Shown here piece by piece: positions 44,024-52,365 of a DNA stretch of 64,000 bases. This stretch comes from Teichococcus vastitatis (GTDB lineage: Bacteria; Pseudomonadota; Alphaproteobacteria; Acetobacterales; Acetobacteraceae). The notes beneath the pieces are model-generated. The model made no database searches, was not told the DNA's origin, and was given only the letters and a program-made list of their open reading frames with translations. Each line of letters opens with the position of its first letter. The first letter of the stretch is position 1. The position numbers were made by a program, and so were the translations under genes. Where the stretch lies: positions 288,767 to 352,766 of the forward strand of contig NZ_QXGS01000004.1 of the NCBI RefSeq assembly GCF_003604215.1, read 5' to 3'.

Positions 44024-44604
44024 CGGCCGCGCCACCCCACCGCCAGCACGCTGAGCGGCGCCAGCACGGCCATGCAGGGCAGCAGCGGCAGCCGCAGCAG
44101 CGCGATGGCCAGCACGCACAGCCCAACAATGCCGAGCGCCACCGGCTGGCGGCGCAGCGGCGCCAGCATCTTCAGCGCCATGGCCACCAGCAGCCCGGCG
44201 GCGGCGGCGGCCAGCCCGGCGAACAATCCCTGCACCCGCGGGTCGTCGCGGAACTGATCATACACCACGCCCAGCGCCACCACCGCCGCGGTCGGCCCCA
44301 GGATCAGCCCCAGCAGCGCCGACACCGCGCCGGCGGCGCCGCGGAACTCCAGCCCCACCGCCACCGACAGGTTGATGATGTTGCCGCCGGGCAGGAACTG
44401 GCACAGCCCCAGCAGGTCGGTGAACTCGGCCGGGCTCAGCCAGCGCCGCCGCTCCACGATCATGTGCCGCGCCAGGGGCAGCACGCCGCCGAAGCCGGTC
44501 AGCCCCAACCCCAGGAAGCCGGCGAACAGCGCGCCGCAGCCCGGCGGCGCGGCGCGGGGGGCCGCGGGCGGCGGGCCGGCATCGGCGGAAGCGGGAGCTG
44601 TCAT
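44020..44604 (-). CDS. Chromate transporter domain protein (first half)
   Basis: 194 residues from the ATG at 44604 (GGAGGAACC upstream). The N-terminal 30 residues are Ala/Pro-rich, then comes the domain: GLGLTGFGGVLPLARHM and LGLCQFLPGGNIINLSVAVG. The last codons overlap the second half by 4 nt, ensuring equimolar translation. Antiparallel assembly of the two halves is expected for short-chain ChrA pairs. Confidence 0.9.
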   Translation of the reverse strand: MTAPASADAGPPPAAPRAAPPGCGALFAGFLGLGLTGFGGVLPLARHMIVERRRWLSPAEFTDLLGLCQFLPGGNIINLSVAVGLEFRGAAGAVSALLGLILGPTAAVVALGVVYDQFRDDPRVQGLFAGLAAAAAGLLVAMALKMLAPLRRQPVALGIVGLCVLAIALLRLPLLPCMAVLAPLSVLAVGWRGR

Positions 44605-44675
44605 GCGGAAAGGTTCCTCCGGTGGCACTGCGGCAGGGATGCGCCGGGCCGGCCCCGAAGCCAAGGGCGGCGGGC

Positions 44676-45278
44676 TCAGCCGGCGCGGCGGAACAGCAGC
44701 GTCAAATTGTCGGCCGGCATCGCCACCGCCTCCGGCGGGCCGAAGCCGGTGGCGGCGGCCAGCTCCGCCACCGCCTCCACCTCCCGCAGCCCCCAGGCGG
44801 GATCGCGCCGGCGCAGATCGGCGTCAAAGGCGGCGTTGCCCGGCTCCATCGGCCGGCCGCGCCGGCGATACGGCCCGTACAGCGCCAGCAGCCCGCCGGC
44901 CGGCAGCACCCGCGCCGCCCCGGCCACCAGGCCCTGGGCCGCGGCCCAGGGGGCGATGTGGATCATGTTGATGCACAGCACCGCATCGGCCCGGGCCACC
45001 GGCCATCCGGCGGCGGCGGCATCGAGCGGCAGGGCGGGCAGCACGTTCGGCAGCCCGGCACACCAGGCATCGATGCTGGCGCGGTTCGCGTCGTCCCGTT
45101 CCGTCGGCTGCCAGCGCAGTCCGGGCAGCGCGGCGGCGAGATGCGCCACATGCTCCCCCGTGCCACTGGCCACTTCCAGCACCAGCCCCCCGGCCGGCAG
45201 ATGCGGCCGGAGCGCCCGCAGGATCGGCTCGCGGTTGCGCAGCGCGGAGGGGGCGGAGCGGCGCGGATCGTCGGGCAT
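44676..45278 (-). CDS. DUF938 family SAM-dependent methyltransferase
   Basis: 200 residues from the ATG at 45278. The SAM-binding strand is LVLEVASGTGEHVAHLA, followed by WQPTERDD and INMIHIAPW, all typical of DUF938. It starts with SAPSALRNREPIL, the family's N-terminal helix. The frame continues upstream but without family sequence. Substrate unknown. Divergent from a Crp/Fnr-type regulator across 232 bp that contain a perfect 16-bp palindrome. Confidence 0.9.
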   Translation of the reverse strand: MPDDPRRSAPSALRNREPILRALRPHLPAGGLVLEVASGTGEHVAHLAAALPGLRWQPTERDDANRASIDAWCAGLPNVLPALPLDAAAAGWPVARADAVLCINMIHIAPWAAAQGLVAGAARVLPAGGLLALYGPYRRRGRPMEPGNAAFDADLRRRDPAWGLREVEAVAELAAATGFGPPEAVAMPADNLTLLFRRAG

Positions 45279-45358
45279 GCCGGCTTCATCGCACGCGCCA
45301 CGCCCGGAGGCCACCGGAAGCAGGCGCCGGGAGCAGGCGCCGGAAAAGAAAACCCGGT

Positions 45359-45374
45359 CGGAACGGCCGTTCCG
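45359..45374. promoter_or_regulatory. Perfect 16-bp palindrome in a divergent promoter region
   Basis: CGGAACGGCCGTTCCG is fully self-complementary and lies between the DUF938 methyltransferase gene and the Crp/Fnr-type gene. It may be an operator for either gene. The bound protein is not identifiable from sequence. Confidence 0.4.
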
Positions 45375-45455
45375 GTGGCGGGTGCGCGGTCCCGTACCGA
45401 CAAACCACGATCCATCCTCCACAGATGCATCATTGCCCACTGCGACCGTTCGGCG

Positions 45456-45467
45456 CGGGTGACTGAG
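45456..45467 (+). promoter_or_regulatory. 12-bp leader element shared by two Crp paralogues (copy 1)
   Basis: CGGGTGACTGAG, 43 nt before the start of the Crp/Fnr-type gene at 45511. The identical 12 bases, in the same orientation, lie 47 nt before the paralogue at 52274, and the match extends to GGCrCGGGTGACTGAGrG. The rest of the two leaders differ, so the element was probably kept for function, such as autoregulation or a transcription start. Confidence 0.5.
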
Positions 45468-45510
45468 AGTAGCTCGTGCTCCCGCCGACACCTTTGTCGC
45501 AGGAGCCTCG

Positions 45511-46260
45511 ATGGCCTTCTCCGCCGAAACCACCTCCACCCCACCGCGCAACCGCCTCCTCGCGCTTCTGCCGCCGGAGGATTTCGCGGTGCTGCGCCCC
45601 CGGCTGCACAACGTGGAGCTTTCGCTCCGCCAGATCGTGCATGAGCCGAACAAGCCGATCGACTATGTCTACTTCCCGGAGAGAGGCTGGCTGTCCATGC
45701 TGGCCTACTTGGAGGATGGCGACGCCGCCGAGGTCGGGCTGATCGGCAAGGAGGGCATGGCCGGACTTCCCGTGCTGCTCGGCGGCGACAACGACGATCT
45801 GGAAGCCATGGTGCAGGCGCCCGGCACCGCCCTGCGAATGGAAACGGCGGCGTTCCGCGACGCGCTGGAGCGCCTGCCCGCCTTCCGCACGCTGCTGCTC
45901 CGCCATGCGCTGGTGCATCACGGGCAGGTGGCCCGCACGGCGGCCTGCAATGGGCGCCACCAGACCGATCAGCGCTTGGCCCGCTGGCTGCTGATGGCGC
46001 ATGACCGGGCCGAGGGCGACGAGTTCCCGATGACCCACGAGTTCCTGTCCATGATGCTCGGGTTGCGTCGGGCCGGGGTCACGGTAGCAGCGGGTCTGCT
46101 GCAGAAGGCGGGCTTCATCCGCTACGAGCGGGGCCGCATCGAGGTCACGGACCGGCCGGGTCTCGAGAGTGTGGCCTGCGAGTGCTACGGCATCGTCCGG
46201 CGCGACCGGGACCGGCTGCTCGGCAAGCCGTCGGGATGGCGGGATACCTACCGGCACTGA
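45511..46260 (+). CDS. Crp/Fnr-family regulator, atypical (paralogue 1)
   Basis: 249 residues. An N-terminal cyclic-nucleotide-binding-like beta roll ([31 protein letters not shown] near 50-80) is joined by a long helix to a C-terminal helix-turn-helix ([37 protein letters not shown]). No cysteine cluster for Fe-S and no clear cAMP site. It is closely related to the protein at 51.5 kb (shared [21 protein letters not shown]). It lies 250 bp upstream of purC on the same strand. Confidence 0.9.
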   Translation: MAFSAETTSTPPRNRLLALLPPEDFAVLRPRLHNVELSLRQIVHEPNKPIDYVYFPERGWLSMLAYLEDGDAAEVGLIGKEGMAGLPVLLGGDNDDLEAMVQAPGTALRMETAAFRDALERLPAFRTLLLRHALVHHGQVARTAACNGRHQTDQRLARWLLMAHDRAEGDEFPMTHEFLSMMLGLRRAGVTVAAGLLQKAGFIRYERGRIEVTDRPGLESVACECYGIVRRDRDRLLGKPSGWRDTYRH

Positions 46261-46510
46261 AGCCGCGGCGTCGAACAGGCGCTTCCCGCCTGTTCCAGCG
46301 CCGATCGGGCTTTCGCCCGAGAAACAGCGGCCGGTGGAAGCACCCGGCGGGAGCACCCAGGGGAACACCCGGGCGGACTACCCAGCGGGAGCACCGGGGG
46401 GACGCATGCGGCCCATGCGGCGGGGGGCGGTGGCGATCCCGCTCCCCCTTTGCTATACGCCCCCTGCATCCGCCGGCCCACGCTTCGGCGGCGAGAGGGA
46501 TTCTGTGCAG

Positions 46511-47275
46511 ATGGCGCGTCGCCGGCAGCTCTATGAAGGCAAGGCCAAGGTTCTGTTCGAGGGACCGGAGCCCGGCACGCTGGTTCAATACTTCAAGGAC
46601 GACGCGACCTCCGGCAACGGCACCAAGAAGGGTGTGATCACCGGCAAGGGCGTGCTGAACAACCGCATCAGCGAATACCTGATGACGCGGCTGACCGAGA
46701 TGGGCGTGCCCACCCACTTCATCCGCCGCCTCAACATGCGCGAGCAGCTGATCCGCGAGGTGGAGATCATTCCGCTGGAGCTGGTGGTGCGCAACGTCGC
46801 CGCCGGCTCGCTCTCCACCCGGCTCGGGCTCAAGGAAGGCACCCGCCTGCCCCGCTCAATCATCGAGTATTACTACAAGAACGACCAGCTCCAGGACCCG
46901 ATGGTGTCGGAGGAGCACATCACCTGCTTCGGCTGGGCCTCCACCCAGGACCTGGACGACATGGTGGCCCTCGCCCTGCGCATCAACGACTTCCTGAGCG
47001 GCCTGTTCCTCGGCGTCGGCATCGTGCTGGTGGACTTCAAGATCGAGTTCGGCCGGCTGTACGAGAATGACGAGATGCGCATCGTGCTGGCCGACGAGAT
47101 CAGCCCCGACAATTGCCGTCTGTGGGACGTCAACACCGGCGAGAAGATGGACAAGGACCGCTTCCGCCGCGACCTCGGCAAGGTCGAGGAAGGCTACCAG
47201 GAAGTGGCGCGGCGCCTGGGCATCCTGCCGGAGGCCGGCGCGCGCGACATGAAGGGCCCGGAGGCCATGCAGTGA
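46511..47275 (+). CDS. purC: SAICAR synthetase
   Basis: 254 residues, step seven of de novo purine synthesis (joins aspartate to CAIR with ATP). Motifs: [12 protein letters not shown] at the start, the [11 protein letters not shown] and VVRNVAAGS loops, and [10 protein letters not shown] with the aspartate-containing catalytic region. A GTG two codons upstream (46505) lies closer to the GAGAGGGA site, so the true start may be there. First gene of purC-purS-(small membrane protein)-purQ. The 250 bp before it hold GGGAGCACC-like repeats but no gene. Confidence 0.96.
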   Translation: MARRRQLYEGKAKVLFEGPEPGTLVQYFKDDATSGNGTKKGVITGKGVLNNRISEYLMTRLTEMGVPTHFIRRLNMREQLIREVEIIPLELVVRNVAAGSLSTRLGLKEGTRLPRSIIEYYYKNDQLQDPMVSEEHITCFGWASTQDLDDMVALALRINDFLSGLFLGVGIVLVDFKIEFGRLYENDEMRIVLADEISPDNCRLWDVNTGEKMDKDRFRRDLGKVEEGYQEVARRLGILPEAGARDMKGPEAMQ

Positions 47276-47290
47276 AAGGCCATGCAGTGA
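47262..47290 (+). repeat. 15-bp duplication across the purC/purS junction
   Basis: AGGCCATGCAGTGA occurs at 47262-47275 and again at 47277-47290. The first copy ends in the purC stop and the second in the A of the purS ATG. Without the duplication, purC would end in TGATG, overlapping the purS start. The event moved the start 14 nt away from the stop. Confidence 0.85.
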
Positions 47291-47532
47291 TGCGCAAAGC
47301 GATCGTGACCGTGATGCCCAAGGCGGGCGTGCTGGACCCGCAGGGCAAGGCCATCGGCCACGCCCTCGGCACGCTGGGCTTCGCCGGCGTGGGCGAGGTG
47401 CGCACCGGCAAGATCATCGAGCTGGAGCTGACCGAAACCGATCCCGCCGCGGCCAAGGCCCAGGCCGAGGAGATGGCCCGCCGCCTGCTGGCCAACACGG
47501 TGATCGAGAGCTTCCGGGTCGAGCTGGCCTGA
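47290..47532 (+). CDS. purS: FGAM synthase subunit PurS
   Basis: 80 residues, the normal length of the small structural subunit that docks PurQ to PurL. It starts MRKAIVTVMPKAGVLDPQGKAI and contains the VRTGKIIELEL strand. In-frame GTG codons within the duplicated junction could add six residues. Between purC and purQ as in most alphaproteobacteria. Confidence 0.95.
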   Translation: MRKAIVTVMPKAGVLDPQGKAIGHALGTLGFAGVGEVRTGKIIELELTETDPAAAKAQAEEMARRLLANTVIESFRVELA

Positions 47533-47577
47533 GCCGGGCGCCCGGCCGCTGGTCCCCCGCGCCATGATCCCCCTGCC

Positions 47578-47820
47578 ATGATCAAGGCTTCCCTGCTGCT
47601 GATGGTGCTGCTGACCGTGCTGATCGGCATGGGGCTGCGCTGGCGGCAGGACCGGCTGCCGCAGGTGACGGCCGCGCGGCGCGGGCCGCGCCCGGGGCTG
47701 ATGGCGCGCGGCAAGGCGCGCATCGACCTGTGGATCACCGCCGCCGCCATCGCCTCGCTCATCTCGCTGCTGATGATGGGCGGGCTGCACTGGATCCGCG
47801 TCTGGCTCGGCCATGGCTGA
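47578..47820 (+). CDS. Small membrane protein between purS and purQ
   Basis: 80 residues with two hydrophobic helices (LLLMVLLTVLIGMGL near 5-20 and ITAAAIASLISLLMMGG near 53-70), separated by a basic loop. Ribosome site weak. It sits 45 nt after purS and 36 nt before purQ on the same strand, so it is co-transcribed, but nothing in it suggests purine synthesis. No family recognised. Confidence 0.7.
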   Translation: MIKASLLLMVLLTVLIGMGLRWRQDRLPQVTAARRGPRPGLMARGKARIDLWITAAAIASLISLLMMGGLHWIRVWLGHG

Positions 47821-47856
47821 GCCGCTTTTCCCGCCGCGCTGAGGACCCGCCCCGCC

Positions 47857-48555
47857 ATGAACGCCGTTATCCTGCTCTTTCCCGGCACCAACCGCGAGCG
47901 CGACATGGCCATCGCGCTGGAGAAGGCGACCGGCCGCAGGCCCACCATCCTGTTCCATGCCGAAACCGGCCTGCCCGCCGGCACCGACCTGGTGGTGCTG
48001 CCGGGCGGCTTCAGCCATGGCGATTACCTGCGCTGCGGCGCCATGGCGGCGCGCTCGCCGATCATGCCGGCGGTGGCGGAATTCGCGGCCAAGGGCGGGC
48101 ACATCCTCGGCGTCTGCAACGGCTTCCAGATCCTGACCGAGGCCGGGCTGCTGCCGGGCGCTCTGCTGCGCAACGCCTCGCTGCGCTTCCTGTCAATGGA
48201 TTGCCACCTGCGGGTGGAGACGGCCTCCTCCCCCTTCACCAGCCACTGGCAGAAGCACGCCATCTTCCGCGCGCCCATGGCGCATGGCGATGGCAACTAC
48301 TTCGCCGACGACAACACGCTGGACCGGCTGGAAGCGGAGGACCGCGTCGCCTTCCGCTACGTCACGCCGGCGGGCGAGCCGACCGGCGCGGCCAACCGCA
48401 ACGGGGCCTGCCGCAACATCGCCGGCATCCTGTCGGAGAACCGGCGCATCCTCGGCATGATGCCGCATCCGGAAGATCTGGTGGATTCGCTGATGGGCGG
48501 AACCGACGGCCTGCCGCTGTTCGAAAGCATCGCGGCCAGCCTCGCCACGGCCTGA
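47857..48555 (+). CDS. purQ: FGAM synthase glutaminase subunit PurQ
   Basis: 232 residues, class I glutamine amidotransferase. The nucleophile Cys87 is in GVCNGFQIL, the His/Glu pair is in MMPHPED near the C-terminus, and [10 protein letters not shown] is at the N-terminus. It supplies ammonia to PurL. In related genomes purL follows at once; here it lies 7.4 kb downstream. Confidence 0.96.
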   Translation: MNAVILLFPGTNRERDMAIALEKATGRRPTILFHAETGLPAGTDLVVLPGGFSHGDYLRCGAMAARSPIMPAVAEFAAKGGHILGVCNGFQILTEAGLLPGALLRNASLRFLSMDCHLRVETASSPFTSHWQKHAIFRAPMAHGDGNYFADDNTLDRLEAEDRVAFRYVTPAGEPTGAANRNGACRNIAGILSENRRILGMMPHPEDLVDSLMGGTDGLPLFESIAASLATA

Positions 48556-48569
48556 GGCGGCGCACCGCA

Positions 48570-48710
48570 CCCCAAAAGCGGTACCGCGCCCCCGTTTTGG
48601 GGCACCGCGTTCTTCATCGACGCGGCCCGCACCCGGCCCCGCTCTCGGGGGAGAGCAGAAGCCGGGAGGGTATCCCGCGATGGTTGTGCCATCGGGGACA
48701 ACACAACCAT
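48570..48710. repeat. Cluster of inverted repeats after purQ
   Basis: Three dyads lie in a row. CCCCAAAA/TTTTGGGG (48570-48602) encloses the palindrome GCGGTACCGC. CCCGGC...GCCGGG encloses GCTCTC-GGGG-GAGAGC (about 48632-48666). ATGGTTGTG/CACAACCAT (48680-48710) has a 13-nt spacer. The first may terminate purQ, although no T run follows. The block marks the point where the pur cluster is interrupted and could be a REP-like element or an insertion scar. Confidence 0.55.
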
Positions 48711-48780
48711 AAGGCTCCGGGCGGGTCGGAAACAATCCGTCACCTACCGCCCGCACTTCGCTTTTTCGTGAGCGCTTCGG

Positions 48781-49704
48781 TCAGCGTGACGCCCGGTACA
48801 GCTTCTGGGCGATCTCCATCATCTCCTCCGGCGCGTAATCCGGGGTGAAGGCGGAAGGAATGCCGCTGAGCTGGTGAATCTTGCCGCCTTCCGGCATGCC
48901 GTCCACCACCGTCAGCTCGCCCGGCGGATCGCCCGGCAGGGCCTGCTCGCCATGGCCCCAGATCCCGGCGATCTCCTTGTAGTCGTTCGGGCTCCAGGTA
49001 TAGAGCCGGCGGTGCGAGCCTTCCTGCAGGTACTTCTGGCATTCCGGAATGTTGCCGAGCGGGATGTTCGGCGTCGGCAGGAACTTCTCCAGCTCCACCC
49101 CGGTGATCTGCTTCAGCGCCAGCGCATAGGCATGCGCGTGCACCGAGCCGCGCACCAGCAGGTAGCCGCACACCTCGCGCCCGGTCGGGTCGGTCAGCGT
49201 CTCGTACACCCGCAGCTTGTGCAGCCGCGCGCCGCATTCCAGGTGGAAATTGTGCAGCAGGTCGACGATCACATTGCCCGTGGTGGTCACCATGTCGGCG
49301 TTCCACGACATGGAATTGCTGTTCACCGGCAGGGCGCCGCCGCCGGCCGAGGCGAAGGAGGCAAAGGAGCGGATGTCCTTCATCGCCTCGAACGGCGCGC
49401 CGGAGATGTCGCCGCCCGGGCCAACATCGGCATCGTGGTCCGGCCCGTTCGCCAGCATGGAGACGCCGTTGCTGACCAGCTCGACATGGCCCAGCTCCTC
49501 GGCGGTGATCGAGGCGACCAGGCTGTAGAACGGGCGCAGCTTGTCCTTGGAACGGAAGTTGAAGCTCTGGAACATGTAGTTCCCGAGGGTCGACATCTCG
49601 CCATACTTGCCGCCGAGCAGCTCCTGCAGGGCCGCCGCGGCGTTGGGGTCCGGCCGCTTGGGTGCCGGCAGCTCAGCCTGCAGCTTGTCGATCCGCATGA
49701 ACAT
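48781..49704 (-). CDS. Manganese (non-heme) catalase
   Basis: 307 residues from the ATG at 49704 (GGAGA upstream; upstream in-frame codons are not family-like). Dimanganese ligands are visible as Glu36 (GEMST), Glu and His in TAEELGH (68-73), and the second helix pair with HLECGARLH and VHAHAYA. It breaks down hydrogen peroxide in the cytoplasm. Divergent from the PPOX-fold stress gene; the region between holds an AT-rich patch and a candidate stress promoter on the other strand. Confidence 0.95.
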   Translation of the reverse strand: MFMRIDKLQAELPAPKRPDPNAAAALQELLGGKYGEMSTLGNYMFQSFNFRSKDKLRPFYSLVASITAEELGHVELVSNGVSMLANGPDHDADVGPGGDISGAPFEAMKDIRSFASFASAGGGALPVNSNSMSWNADMVTTTGNVIVDLLHNFHLECGARLHKLRVYETLTDPTGREVCGYLLVRGSVHAHAYALALKQITGVELEKFLPTPNIPLGNIPECQKYLQEGSHRRLYTWSPNDYKEIAGIWGHGEQALPGDPPGELTVVDGMPEGGKIHQLSGIPSAFTPDYAPEEMMEIAQKLYRASR

Positions 49705-49826
49705 GGTCGGGTCTCCGTGGGATGTATTGTGGGGGGTGGCGAAGCGTGAACGGTGCCGCGAGCAGCCGGGTTGCGGGTGAAAAAGATTTGCAATCAAGCA
49801 TATGGCCGAGCCAGCGCTTGCACCGC

Positions 49827-49851
49827 TGAACCTTCCGCCGCTTCCCGCGTT
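49827..49851 (+). promoter_or_regulatory. Candidate EcfG-type stress promoter
   Basis: TGAAC, 16 nt, CGTT, placed 30 nt before the ATG of the PPOX-fold protein. The EcfG consensus is GGAAC-N16/17-CGTT; only the first base differs, and spacing and position are right. The downstream gene belongs to a general-stress family, which supports the call. Confidence 0.4.
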
Positions 49852-49881
49852 GCTCCGGCATCACCCAGGGAGCCTTGCCCG

Positions 49882-50298
49882 ATGCCGCAGAAGACCGTGT
49901 CCGACCTGTCCCAGCGCATGCGCGAGATCGATGTCTGCATGCTCAACACCCACACCGAGGGCGGCGCCATCGCCTCCCGCCCGATGAGCAACAACAAGGA
50001 CGTCGACTACAACGGCCAGTCCTTCTACTTCTCCTACGGCGATGCCCGGACCATCTCGGACCTGGAAAGCAACCCCCAGGTCACGCTGTCCTTCCAGGGG
50101 CCGAAGCGCTTCGCCATCGCGATCGAGGGCCGCGCCGAGCTGATCCGCGACAAGGCCGCATTCCGCGAGCACTGGACCCCCGAGCTGGACAAGTGGTTCG
50201 ACCAGGGCATCGACACCCCCGGCATCGTGCTGATCCGCGTCGAGGCCGAGCGCATCCACTACTGGGACGGCACCGAGCAGGGCGAGCTGACCCCCTGA
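49882..50298 (+). CDS. Pyridoxamine 5'-phosphate oxidase-fold general stress protein
   Basis: 138 residues of the split-barrel flavin/PPOX fold (general stress protein 26 type). It has an N-terminal helix (VSDLSQRMREIDVCMLNTH), GAIASRPMSNN, FYFSYGDARTISDLESNPQVTLSF, and a C-terminal IHYWDG strand. Likely binds FMN or F420-like cofactors; activity unknown. It faces the manganese catalase and is followed by an SDR, so a stress-response unit is plausible. Confidence 0.9.
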   Translation: MPQKTVSDLSQRMREIDVCMLNTHTEGGAIASRPMSNNKDVDYNGQSFYFSYGDARTISDLESNPQVTLSFQGPKRFAIAIEGRAELIRDKAAFREHWTPELDKWFDQGIDTPGIVLIRVEAERIHYWDGTEQGELTP

Positions 50299-50461
50299 GC
50301 CACGACCCGGCGCCCCCCCCCGGGCGCGCCGGACCCCCGCCCGCCGGCCCGCGCGGCCGGCGCCGCGGCGCTGAACAGCCCGCGGCTTCGCTGAGCGTCC
50401 CGCCGGCTCCACCCCGGGCCGGGCACGCCCCATTCCGCCTTCCCCCGGAGCCTCCCCCCCC

Positions 50462-51487
50462 ATGACCCAAGATGTTCCGTCCCGCCGCGACCTGGTGCGC
50501 GGACTGGCCGCCGGAAGCCTCGCCGCCGGCACCCTGGCCACCGCCGCGGCCCCCGCCGCTGCGCAGCAGGCCCCGCAGCAGCCCGCCCCGGATGCCGGCG
50601 CGGCGCCCGCCCTGAGCAATCCGCGCGACCGCTTCCCCAAGCCGCCCTTCCCCAACCAGAGCCAGCCCTGGCCCGCCCTCCAATCGCGCATGACGCCCGT
50701 GCCGGATTGCGGCGAAACCTCCTACAAGGGCTCGGGCCGCCTGGCCGGCCGCCGCGCCCTGATCACCGGCGGCGATTCCGGCATCGGCCGCGCCGCCGCC
50801 ATCGCCTATGCGCGCGAGGGTGCGGACGTCGCCATCAACTACCTCCCCGCCGAGCAGCCCGACGCCGAGGACGTGGCGAAGCTGATCCGCGAGGCCGGCC
50901 GCAAGGCGGTGCTGATCCCCGGCGACCTGCGCGAGGAGGCCTTCTGCGCCCGCCTGGTGGAGGAAGCGCGGCAGCAGCTCGGCGGCCTCGACATCCTGGT
51001 CAGCAACGCCGCCTACCAGCACGCGCAGCAGAACCTGGCCGACATCTCCACCGAGCAACTCGACCAGACCCTGAAAACCAATGTCTACGCCATGTTCTGG
51101 ATCACCAAGGCGGCGCTGCCGCACCTGCCCGAGGGCAGCGCGATCATCGTCACCTCCTCGATCAATGCTGACCGGCCGTCGCAATACATCCTGGACTACG
51201 CCTGCACCAAGGCGGCCAACGAGGCTTTCGTGCGCGGCCTGGCCAAGCAGGTGGTGGAGAAGGGCATCCGCGTGAACGGCGTCGCCCCTGGCCCGTTCTG
51301 GACCCCGCTGCAGGTCGCCGGCGGCCAGACCGAGCAGGGGCTGAAGCAATTCGGCTCCACCACGCCGATGGGGCGCCCCGGCCAGCCGGTGGAGCTGGCC
51401 TCGGTCTATGTGGAGCTGGCGGCGGCCTCCTCCTCCTACACCACCGGCCAGATCTACGGCCAGACCGGCGGCGTCGGCTGGCCGTGA
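50462..51487 (+). CDS. SDR-family oxidoreductase with a Tat signal
   Basis: 341 residues. The N-terminus has [17 protein letters not shown] and an AAAAQQ cleavage region, a good Tat leader, then a Pro/Gln-rich linker to about residue 75. The SDR core (YghA-like) has [15 protein letters not shown], a catalytic Ser in VTSSINA, YACTKAA, and GPFWTPLQ. Tat export of a folded NAD(P)-binding enzyme is uncommon but known for relatives in the same stress context. It follows the PPOX gene by 163 bp of C-rich DNA. Confidence 0.9.
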   Translation: MTQDVPSRRDLVRGLAAGSLAAGTLATAAAPAAAQQAPQQPAPDAGAAPALSNPRDRFPKPPFPNQSQPWPALQSRMTPVPDCGETSYKGSGRLAGRRALITGGDSGIGRAAAIAYAREGADVAINYLPAEQPDAEDVAKLIREAGRKAVLIPGDLREEAFCARLVEEARQQLGGLDILVSNAAYQHAQQNLADISTEQLDQTLKTNVYAMFWITKAALPHLPEGSAIIVTSSINADRPSQYILDYACTKAANEAFVRGLAKQVVEKGIRVNGVAPGPFWTPLQVAGGQTEQGLKQFGSTTPMGRPGQPVELASVYVELAAASSSYTTGQIYGQTGGVGWP

Positions 51488-51527
51488 GGCGGCGGCTCGC
51501 TACCCCAGGGCGCGGCCGCCCGGCCGC

Positions 51528-52274
51528 CTAGCAGCGCCGAGGCGGTTCTCCCCGCCCGCCATCATCGGCGAACAGCCGCTGAGCGGCGCGGCGGCTGATG
51601 CCGTAGCATTCGCAGGCGGCGCCCTCCAATCCGGGCCGGTCGGTGATGACGATGCGGCCGCGCTCGTAGCGGATCAGCCCCGCCCGTTGCAGCGTGCCCG
51701 CCGCCACCGTGACGCCGGCGCGGCGCGCGCCCAGCATCAGCGCCATGAACTCATGCGTCATGGCGAACTCGTCGCCATGGGCGCGGTCATGCGCCATCAG
51801 CAGCCAGCGTGCCAGGCGCTGATCGGTGTGGTGGCGCCCGTTGCAGGCGCCGGTCCGCGCCACCTGCGCGTGCAGGGCCAAAACGTAGCGCATCAGCACC
51901 TGGCGCAGTGGCGGATCTTCCTCGATGGCGGGCCGCAACACCTCGGATGGCAGGCTGTAGGCGGTGCCCGGGCTCTGCACCATTGCCTCCAGATCGTCGC
52001 GGTCGGCACCCAGCGCCACAGGCAGCCCGACCAGCCCCTCGGAGCCGATCAGCCCCACCTCCGCCGCGTTGCCATCCTCCAGCACTGCCAGCATCGAGAC
52101 CCAGCCGCATTCCGGAAAATACACTGTGTCGACCGGGACGTCGGACTGGTGCAGGCTTCGCCGCATCAGCAATGCGACCGGCCGCGGCGCCGGCACCAAC
52201 CGCTCCAGGCTGCGGGGCGGCAACGCCGGCAGCAGCCGGTTTGCGGGGGGATGAGAAGCATCGATCGGCGCCAT
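51528..52274 (-). CDS. Crp/Fnr-family regulator, atypical (paralogue 2)
   Basis: 248 residues from the ATG at 52274, with GGAGG 5 nt upstream. Same architecture as the protein at 45.5 kb and highly similar in the hinge and DNA-binding part ([56 protein letters not shown]). The sensor part is more divergent. The two genes share a 12-bp element upstream, which suggests common or mutual regulation. It converges with the SDR gene. Confidence 0.9.
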   Translation of the reverse strand: MAPIDASHPPANRLLPALPPRSLERLVPAPRPVALLMRRSLHQSDVPVDTVYFPECGWVSMLAVLEDGNAAEVGLIGSEGLVGLPVALGADRDDLEAMVQSPGTAYSLPSEVLRPAIEEDPPLRQVLMRYVLALHAQVARTGACNGRHHTDQRLARWLLMAHDRAHGDEFAMTHEFMALMLGARRAGVTVAAGTLQRAGLIRYERGRIVITDRPGLEGAACECYGISRRAAQRLFADDGGRGEPPRRC

Positions 52275-52321
52275 GGCGGCCTCCGGGGCGTGCAAACGGG
52301 TGGCGAGGGCGAAAACCTTCC

Positions 52322-52333
52322 CTCAGTCACCCG
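52322..52333 (-). promoter_or_regulatory. 12-bp leader element shared by two Crp paralogues (copy 2)
   Basis: Minus-strand CGGGTGACTGAG, 47 nt before the start at 52274. Identical to 45456-45467 before the sister gene, where the distance is 43 nt. Confidence 0.5.
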
Positions 52334-52365
52334 TGCCGGGAGCCTGACGAATAATACAGACCAGC

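Noticed and set aside
43505-44604. Broken chrA split by a frameshift
   Set aside because: Each half has its own start, and the upstream half also has a good ribosome site; they overlap by 4 nt, the normal organisation of two-gene short-chain chromate transporters.
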